Below, one piece after another: positions 1 to 4,613 of a stretch of 6,082 bases of DNA; within the stretch, counting starts at the first letter, position 1; every line of letters starts with the position of its first letter. The DNA lies in assembly GCA_020025115.1 (NCBI GenBank), contig JAHHSP010000077.1:1-6082 (forward strand), given 5' to 3'. The position numbers and the translations under genes were made by a program. The notes under the pieces were generated by a model, which saw only the letters and a list, made by a program, of their open reading frames with translations, did no database searches and was not told where the DNA came from. This stretch comes from Collinsella sp. Lineage in GTDB: Bacteria; Actinomycetota; Coriobacteriia; Coriobacteriales; Coriobacteriaceae.

Positions 1-2044
1 CGTCTCCTACGGCGACACGCTCAAGGTCACCCTTGAGCCGCATAGCTCCCAGATCTTCCAGTACGGCGCGGGCGACACCCGCACCCCGGAGGTCACCACC
101 GCCAAGATCGACGGCTCCAAGCTCCATGTCAGCTTCAACACGCGTGTGAGTGACCAAGCCGACATCTCGGTCGACGGCAAGGCCGTCAACGCCACGCTCA
201 TGGACGACTACCGCACCTTCGAGGTCGACCTGGGAGAGAAGGCCGATTCCGTCAAGGTCTCCGTCGATAACGCGGTCAGCACCTTCGGCGTCGCCGCCAA
301 GGGCGCCATCGACTTCGAGGCCGACGCGTCCGGCGCCGTCGCCAAGCTCTCCTCAGCCGAGGAAGCTGGCGATGTCGAGGTCCGCGAGCACGCCTCCGAC
401 CTGTTCGAGTCCCCGATGCTCGACCTCAACTCCCAGCAAGTCACGCTCTCCGATAAGGGCATCGCCGGCAGCTCGGACTTCTCCGTCAAGACGGCCGTGA
501 GCACCACCTCCACCGGTGCCGTTGTCGCCGCCCAGGGTGACGATTGGTCCTTGGCCATCGATGGCGAGGGATACGTGACCTTTACCGTCGCCGGCAATAC
601 CGTCAGCTCCAAGCATGAGGTGACCACAGTCACCGGCAAGGCCCACGGTGCCTTTGGCACCGACGCGTACGTCCCGACCGTCACCGAGACCGCCGTCGCC
701 GGCAAGGTCAACGATGGCGCGGTCCACACCGTTATCGCCTCCCGCGAGTTCAACGGCATGGTCCAGCTCTACATCGACGGCGAGCTGGTCAACTCCATGT
801 ACGACGAGCAGGCTGCCGACGCCGGCCAGGCCAACGCCAAGCTGGTGGGCGCCCCCGTCGTCGTGGGCTCCGCGGACTATGTCGGCCACATCGGCGATTT
901 CGAGGTCATCAACCACGCTCTGTACTATGACGACGCCGCCCAGCAGGCCGAAGACTTCTCCCTCGGCCTCACCCACCGCGCCGCCTCCCAAGAGGGCTGG
1001 GAGGCCAACGCTTGCTCCGAGGCCAACGCCGGCACCGACGGCCCGGCCTCCGATGCGATTGACGGTAACGCGTCCACCTATTGGCACAGCAACTACAGCG
1101 GCGCCGATCACTGCGATGGCACGCATGGACTGACCGTTAACTTCGGCAAGGACGTGTCCTTCGACAACATCGTCTACACCGCACGCCCCGGCAAGAGCAA
1201 CGGCACCTGGGAGTCCGTCAAGATCTTCGGCGTCAAGGCCGATGGCTCCGAGGTCGAGCTCGCCGACATCTCCGAGATCCTCTATGAGGGCAACGATGCG
1301 ACCTTCGCTTTCGATGAGGCCCAGACCTTCTCTGGCTTGCGCTTCGAGATCGTCGGCAAGGGCGGTTTTGCCTCCGCTGCGGAGATCAACGTGACCACCA
1401 ACCTGGAGGCCGTCGACCTGTCTGCGGTCAACGCCCTGCATGCCCATGCGAGGGACCTGCTCTCCAAGGTGAGCGAGGCTGACTACACAGCCGCCTCCTA
1501 CAAGGTCTTTGTCGACGCCGTGGATGCCGCGCTCGATCTCAACCCGTTCGACGACGCTTCCGCCGCAAAGGTCGCCGAGCTGACCGAGAACCTCGACGCC
1601 GCCTACAACGGCCTGGTCAAGAAGCAGAATCCCGCCGAGGTTGATAAGAGCGCTCTCCAGGCGCTGGTCGATAAGGCCGGCACGCTCGTCAAAGACGACT
1701 ACACCGCCGACTCCTGGGCTTCCCTCGAAGAGACCCTGGGCCAAGCAAAGGCCGTCCTGGCAGATCCCGCTGCCACTCAGGACGGCGTCGACCACATGGT
1801 GTCCGGCCTGCAGGGCGCAATGGACGCGCTGGTCAAGGCCAGCGATCCCGTCAACCCGTCGAAGCCTTCCGGTACCGGTGACGGCTCCGATGCCGGCAAG
1901 GGCCAGAACGGTTCCAAGACCGACGGCAAGCTTGTCAAGACCGGTGACGATTCCATGGTCGCAATCGCCGCTGTCGCCGCTGTCGGCGTGATCGCCGTGG
2001 CCGGTGGTGCCGTGGCCCACGAGCGCCGCGGTCGCAAGTCCTAG
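1..2044 (+). CDS. C-terminal part of a large sortase-anchored surface protein, probably a glycoside hydrolase, with LamG, CBM32 and FIVAR modules (5' end outside window)
   Basis: The reading frame is open from base 2 to a TAG stop at 2042-2044, giving 680 visible residues. There is no start with a ribosome site near the left edge, and the frame runs unbroken past an internal GTG at 146, so the gene begins upstream. Visible modules, counted from the first full codon: residues 1-22 end in LEPHSSQIFQYG, which resembles the last strands of the beta-sandwich that follows a glycosidase barrel; about 31-97 is Ig-like; about 136-323 is LamG-like (HTVIASREFNGMVQLYIDG); about 331-466 is CBM32/F5-8C (AIDGNASTYWHSNYS, with Cys338 and Cys371 able to pair); 471-541 and 546-613 are FIVAR-like helical repeats (the second has DDYTADSWASLEETL); 614-643 is a Gly/Ser/Lys linker; then LVKTG, a hydrophobic helix and a basic tail. 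The protein is inferred to be exported, wall-bound and glycan-binding. The catalytic family cannot be read from this part; GH101, GH36, GH31 or a similar family are all possible. Confidence 0.9.
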   Translation, partial: VSYGDTLKVTLEPHSSQIFQYGAGDTRTPEVTTAKIDGSKLHVSFNTRVSDQADISVDGKAVNATLMDDYRTFEVDLGEKADSVKVSVDNAVSTFGVAAKGAIDFEADASGAVAKLSSAEEAGDVEVREHASDLFESPMLDLNSQQVTLSDKGIAGSSDFSVKTAVSTTSTGAVVAAQGDDWSLAIDGEGYVTFTVAGNTVSSKHEVTTVTGKAHGAFGTDAYVPTVTETAVAGKVNDGAVHTVIASREFNGMVQLYIDGELVNSMYDEQAADAGQANAKLVGAPVVVGSADYVGHIGDFEVINHALYYDDAAQQAEDFSLGLTHRAASQEGWEANACSEANAGTDGPASDAIDGNASTYWHSNYSGADHCDGTHGLTVNFGKDVSFDNIVYTARPGKSNGTWESVKIFGVKADGSEVELADISEILYEGNDATFAFDEAQTFSGLRFEIVGKGGFASAAEINVTTNLEAVDLSAVNALHAHARDLLSKVSEADYTAASYKVFVDAVDAALDLNPFDDASAAKVAELTENLDAAYNGLVKKQNPAEVDKSALQALVDKAGTLVKDDYTADSWASLEETLGQAKAVLADPAATQDGVDHMVSGLQGAMDALVKASDPVNPSKPSGTGDGSDAGKGQNGSKTDGKLVKTGDDSMVAIAAVAAVGVIAVAGGAVAHERRGRKS
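1931..2041 (+). other. C-terminal cell-wall sorting signal (LVKTG, hydrophobic segment, basic tail)
   Basis: This stretch codes LVKTGDD, then about 21 hydrophobic residues rich in Ala, Val and Ile (1955-2017), then HERRGRKS at the extreme C-terminus. That three-part layout is the standard substrate signal for a sortase, which cuts between Thr and Gly and links the protein to the cell wall. The motif departs from canonical LPXTG in having Val in place of Pro. Class E sortases of actinobacteria are known to accept LAXTG, so a relaxed second position is plausible. No sortase gene is present in the window. Confidence 0.8.
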
Positions 2045-2063
2045 TTTTTCACATGCCATGGCG

Positions 2064-2087
2064 GGGAGGGGTCGCAACGCCCCTCCC
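2064..2087 (+). other. GC-rich hairpin just after gene 1, upstream of the terminator
   Basis: GGGAGGGG (2064-2071) and CCCCTCCC (2080-2087) form an 8-bp perfect stem with an 8-base loop. No T-run follows, so it is not a complete intrinsic terminator by itself. It sits only six bases ahead of the terminator hairpin and may protect the 3' end of the message or assist termination. Confidence 0.55.
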
Positions 2088-2093
2088 TGACGC

Positions 2094-2137
2094 AGGGACC
2101 GCATGCCCGTCTGGGCATGCGGTCCCTTTTTTGTTTT
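2094..2137 (+). terminator. Strong intrinsic terminator of gene 1
   Basis: AGGGACCGCATGCCC (2094-2108) and GGGCATGCGGTCCCT (2113-2127) pair perfectly over 15 bp around a GTCT loop. A run of T follows (2127-2132), then G and four more T. It lies 50 bases past the stop of gene 1 and isolates that gene from the reductase downstream. The stem starts with an A run opposite the T-run on the reverse strand only weakly, so it is read as unidirectional. Confidence 0.92.
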
Positions 2138-2240
2138 GGCGCAAAGAATGCCGCACCTTTGTCGCAGCGGCCCCTGGTCGTGATTCATCGCAAAGAATCG
2201 CGCCCATCATGAGAGCGAGTTTGTGCGCTGTCCGTTCTTT

Positions 2241-2269
2241 TTGTTGTACAGTAATTGCGGCAGTAAAAG
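2241..2269 (+). promoter_or_regulatory. Possible promoter of the flavin reductase gene
   Basis: A -35-like TTGTTG (2241-2246) and a -10-like TAAAAG (2264-2269) are 17 bases apart. This would start transcription near 2276 and give a leader of about 34 bases. The boxes match the vegetative consensus only at 3/6 and 4/6. The region is more AT-rich than its surroundings and lies after a strong terminator, so a promoter is expected here, but the exact boxes are a guess. CAGTAA occurs twice 12 bases apart (2249-2254 and 2261-2266) between or within these boxes. Confidence 0.27.
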
Positions 2270-2309
2270 CACATTAGTTGTTTTCGCTATGCGAAAGAGG
2301 GAGAGGATC

Positions 2310-4259
2310 ATGGAGTCTCAAGCTTATCCGATGCTGTTCAGCCCCATCAAGGTCGGTACGCAGGAGGTCAAGAACCGCGTGTTCATGCCGCCTGTGTCCA
2401 CCAATCTCGCCGATCACGGCTACGTGACCGACGCGCTTGTGGACCACTACACCGCGCGTGCCAAGGGCGGCGTGGGCCTCATCATCACCGAGGTGGTTAC
2501 CGTCGAGCCCACGTACACCTATCTTCCCGGCGACATGTGCTGCTACGACGACACCTTCATCCCCGGCTGGGAGAAGCTCGCCTCCGCCGTGCACCAATAC
2601 GGTGCCAAGATCATGCCGCAGCTGTTCCATCCCGCGTACATGGCGTTCAACGTGCCCGGCACGCCGCGCCTGATCGCCCCGTCCTTCGTGGGCCCGTCCT
2701 ACGCTCGCGAGGCGCCGCGCCCCATCACCATCGACGAGATCCACGAGCTCACGCATCAGTTCGGCGACGCAGCCGTCCGCATGCAGAAGGCCGGCGTCGA
2801 CGGTGTCGAGGTCCACGCGGCCCACGCCCATGGCATGCTCGGCGGCTTCCTCTCCCCGCAGTACAACAAGCGCACCGACGAGTACGGTGGCAGCCTGGAT
2901 GCGCGCATGCGCTTCCTGCTCGAGGTCATCGCCGAGATCCGCGAGCGTTGCGGCGAGGACTTCATCATCGACGTGCGCATCTCCGGTGACGAGTACACCG
3001 ACGGCGGCCTCACGCTCAACGACATGATCTACGTGTCCCGCCGTTTGGAGAAGGCTAGCGTCGACATGATCCACGTTTCCGGTGGTACCACCATCAAGCG
3101 TGGATCCGCTATCCCGGCCGCGGGCACCAAGCAGGCGAGCCATGCCGACCTTTCGCGCGAGATCAAGAAGCACGTGGGCATTCCCGTGGCGACCGTCGGC
3201 CGTATCAACGAGGCTTGGATCGCCGAGGAGCTCATCGAGGACGGCGCCGCCGATATCTGCATGATGGGCCGCGCCAACCTGTGCGACGCTGAGTTTTGCA
3301 ACAAGGCCGCTGCGGGCCGCGCCGAGGAGGTTCGTCCCTGCATCGGGTGTCTGCGCTGCCTGAACGGCATCATGTTCGGCAATCCCATCGCCTGCACCGT
3401 GAACCCGGACGTCGAGCATGACGAGGCGGGCTTCGAGGCGGCTGTTGAGAAGAAGAACGTGCTGGTCGTGGGCGCTGGCCCCGCCGGTATGGAGGCGGCC
3501 TACATCGCCGCTCGCCGCGGCCACCACGTGGTGCTCGTCGATAAGCAGGAGGAGCCCGGCGGCCAGCTGCGCATCGCGTCGGTCCCGCCGGCAAAGCAGG
3601 AGCTCACCCGTGTGATCAAGTACCAGTTCAGCCGTCTGGCCGAGGTCGGGGTGGACGTGCGCATGGGCGTCGAGCTCACGGCAGAGGACATCAAGCGCGA
3701 TTTCGCAGGCTACGAGGTCGTCCTGGCCTACGGCGCAGAGCCGATCGTCCCGGGCTTCATGACGGGGTTCAAGCAGGTCATGACTGCCGACGACTTGCTG
3801 GCCGGGCGCGCCTTCCCGGGCAAGAAGATCGTCATCGTGGGTGGCGGCTCCGTGGGCTGCGAGACCGCCGATTACCTTGCCCCGCTGGTGAACGACCTCG
3901 CCCCGTCCAACCGCGACATCACGCTCGTCGAGATGACCAAGACCCTCGCCGCCAATGAGGGCGGCGCCGGTCGCGCGGTGCTCGTGACCCGCATCCTGGA
4001 CAAGGGCGTCCATGTGCTTACCGAGGCCAAGCTCACGGGCGTGACCGAGGACACCATTGCCTACGAGAAGGACGGCGAGGAGCATGTGATCGAGGGAGTC
4101 GACACCCTGGTGCTCGCGTTGGGTTACCGTCCCAACACCGCGCTCGCCGACGCGCTGGCCGAAGCCGGCTTTACCTGCCGCGTGCTGGGCGATTCCAAGC
4201 AGTGCGGCAACCTGCGCGATGCTATCGCGGCCGGTTATGAGGCGGCTTGCGAGCTGTAA
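2310..4259 (+). CDS. NADH:flavin oxidoreductase of the old yellow enzyme / 2,4-dienoyl-CoA reductase family (FMN, 4Fe-4S, FAD)
   Basis: This 649-residue protein has the usual length and layout of FadH, BaiCD/BaiH and 2-enoate reductases. Residues 1-340 form the FMN-binding TIM barrel (PIKVGTQEVKNRVFMPP at the start; FLSPQYNKRTDEYGGS at 180-195; VATVGRI near 293-299; MMGRA near 318-322). Cys344, Cys347, Cys350 and Cys362 (CIGCLRC then ACTVNP) should hold a 4Fe-4S cluster. Residues 383-650 are the FAD/NAD(P)H domain with GAGPAG at 388-393, GGGSVG at 511-516 and a closing GD at 627-628. In this family electrons pass from NAD(P)H through FAD and the cluster to FMN and then to a C=C bond in the cytoplasm. 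The substrate is unknown. The ATG at 2310 is chosen because AGGGAG (2298-2303) stands six bases before it; an in-frame ATG at 2289 has no ribosome site. The gene is flanked by terminators, so it appears to be single. The usual barrel Tyr motif is altered (see findings). Confidence 0.95.
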   Translation: MESQAYPMLFSPIKVGTQEVKNRVFMPPVSTNLADHGYVTDALVDHYTARAKGGVGLIITEVVTVEPTYTYLPGDMCCYDDTFIPGWEKLASAVHQYGAKIMPQLFHPAYMAFNVPGTPRLIAPSFVGPSYAREAPRPITIDEIHELTHQFGDAAVRMQKAGVDGVEVHAAHAHGMLGGFLSPQYNKRTDEYGGSLDARMRFLLEVIAEIRERCGEDFIIDVRISGDEYTDGGLTLNDMIYVSRRLEKASVDMIHVSGGTTIKRGSAIPAAGTKQASHADLSREIKKHVGIPVATVGRINEAWIAEELIEDGAADICMMGRANLCDAEFCNKAAAGRAEEVRPCIGCLRCLNGIMFGNPIACTVNPDVEHDEAGFEAAVEKKNVLVVGAGPAGMEAAYIAARRGHHVVLVDKQEEPGGQLRIASVPPAKQELTRVIKYQFSRLAEVGVDVRMGVELTAEDIKRDFAGYEVVLAYGAEPIVPGFMTGFKQVMTADDLLAGRAFPGKKIVIVGGGSVGCETADYLAPLVNDLAPSNRDITLVEMTKTLAANEGGAGRAVLVTRILDKGVHVLTEAKLTGVTEDTIAYEKDGEEHVIEGVDTLVLALGYRPNTALADALAEAGFTCRVLGDSKQCGNLRDAIAAGYEAACEL

Positions 4260-4306
4260 GACGCACGGTGAAAAACCAACGGCCCCACAATCGGTGACCA
4301 CAACAG

Positions 4307-4336
4307 GCGCCCCCTCCCTTGGGAGGGGGCGCTTTT
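4307..4336 (+). terminator. Intrinsic terminator of the flavin reductase gene
   Basis: GCGCCCCCTCCC (4307-4318) and GGGAGGGGGCGC (4321-4332) are perfectly complementary over 12 bp with only TT between them, so the real loop is probably four bases with 11 pairs. TTTT follows, then CTCGTT. It begins 47 bases past the reductase stop codon and separates it from gene 3. Confidence 0.88.
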
Positions 4337-4390
4337 CTCGTTGGGTTGCAACGGGCGGGCCGTGCGCTGGTATTAGTGGTCCAATCTATT

Positions 4391-4450
4391 GATACCAGTA
4401 GTCGAAATGTCAGCTTAAAGACTTGAAGTGTCTATCTGGTAGATACCAGT
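4391..4450 (+). repeat. Direct repeat GATACCAGT, two copies 51 bases apart
   Basis: GATACCAGT occurs at 4391-4399 and 4442-4450. The 51-base offset is close to five DNA turns, so proteins bound at both would face the same side. The second copy is the right arm of the palindrome. The first copy pairs as an inverted repeat with CTGGTAT at 4367-4373 (7 bp, 18-base gap). It overlaps the possible -35 box TTGATA at 4389-4394. Confidence 0.6.
4435..4450 (+). promoter_or_regulatory. DasR/NagR-like operator upstream of gene 3
   Basis: TCTGGTAGATACCAGT contains a perfect CTGGT-N4-ACCAG inverted repeat (CTGGTA/TACCAG around GA). The known DasR-responsive element of actinobacteria is ACTGGTCTAGACCAGT, with the same half-sites and the same spacing. 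DasR and NagR are GntR-family (HutC-type) regulators that sense GlcNAc-derived phosphosugars and control amino-sugar uptake and glycan breakdown, which suits a CBM32-bearing secreted protein. Repeats of the half-site at 4367-4373 and 4391-4399 suggest several contacts. The site is seen in the sequence; the regulator is inferred. Confidence 0.5.
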
Positions 4451-4461
4451 CAACTACCGTT

Positions 4462-4470
4462 GGGGGGGGG
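4462..4470 (+). repeat. Run of nine G in the upstream region of gene 3
   Basis: Nine G in a row lie 12 bases after the operator-like palindrome and 143 bases before the start codon of gene 3. Homopolymer G or C tracts of this length are prone to slipped-strand changes, and in host-associated bacteria they can switch expression when placed in promoters or leaders. The tract is seen directly; a switching role is inference. Confidence 0.75.
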
Positions 4471-4600
4471 CATCTCGTCCGTTCACCGAATTATATCCGG
4501 CCGCTCGGCGGCCCACATATAGGATTACCGAGTCTTATTGTGGGCTGTATCTTGCCTCGTCGAGATGACATGCGACGGGCAAGTGCGCTCGAGAGGGAGC

Positions 4601-4607
4601 AAGGAGG
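4601..4607 (+). promoter_or_regulatory. Ribosome binding site fixing the GTG start of gene 3
   Basis: AAGGAGG is a full match to the anti-Shine-Dalgarno core and stands six bases before GTG at 4614. The next in-frame ATG (4635) would remove the charged N-terminus of the signal peptide and has no such site, so GTG 4614 is the start. Confidence 0.85.
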
Positions 4608-4613
4608 GTGCGA

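Larger units (their letters stand above)
4260..4613 (+). other. 354-base intergenic region: terminator, operator-like repeats, G9 tract and leader of gene 3
   Basis: No convincing gene lies here. In order it holds the reductase terminator (4307-4336), a CTGGTAT half-site (4367-4373), a GATACCAGT half-site (4391-4399), a full CTGGT-N4-ACCAG palindrome (4436-4449), nine consecutive G (4462-4470), an AT-rich TTATAT (4491-4496), a small hairpin GGCCGC-TCG-GCGGCC (4499-4513) and the ribosome site of gene 3 (4601-4607). From about 4360 to 4600 the base composition is clearly more AT-rich than the flanking genes, as expected for a promoter and leader. I could not fix the transcription start. Two weak candidates are TTGATA (4389-4394) with TTAAAG (4415-4420), and TTATAT as a -10 box without a good -35. 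Confidence 0.7.

Noticed and set aside
146..148. GTG at 146 as the start of gene 1
   Set aside because: The frame is open and sensible upstream to base 2, the residues before it continue the same Ig-like module, and no ribosome site or signal peptide is present.
353..2188. Long minus-strand open frame (611 codons) opposite gene 1
   Set aside because: It is the codon-bias shadow of a GC-rich gene. Its translation is low-complexity (Gly, Val, Asp, His rich) with no domain, it runs through the terminator hairpin, and the + strand has clear LamG, CBM32, FIVAR and sorting-signal modules.
2053..2277. 74-codon + frame between genes 1 and 2
   Set aside because: It reads through the perfect terminator hairpin and the probable promoter, and its product resembles no protein.
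2223..2309. Upstream in-frame starts for the reductase (2223 or 2289)
   Set aside because: Neither has a ribosome site, and the added residues are not part of the family's N-terminus. ATG 2310 has AGGGAG six bases before it and leads straight into the conserved barrel start.
2274..4301. Long minus-strand open frame (675 codons) opposite the reductase
   Set aside because: The + strand carries an unmistakable full-length flavin reductase with a ribosome site. The minus frame has no motif and is the expected antisense shadow.
4360..4455. CRISPR array or integron attC-type site
   Set aside because: The repeats are only 6-9 bases with unequal spacing and no repeat-spacer pattern or core-site motifs; operator sites explain them better.
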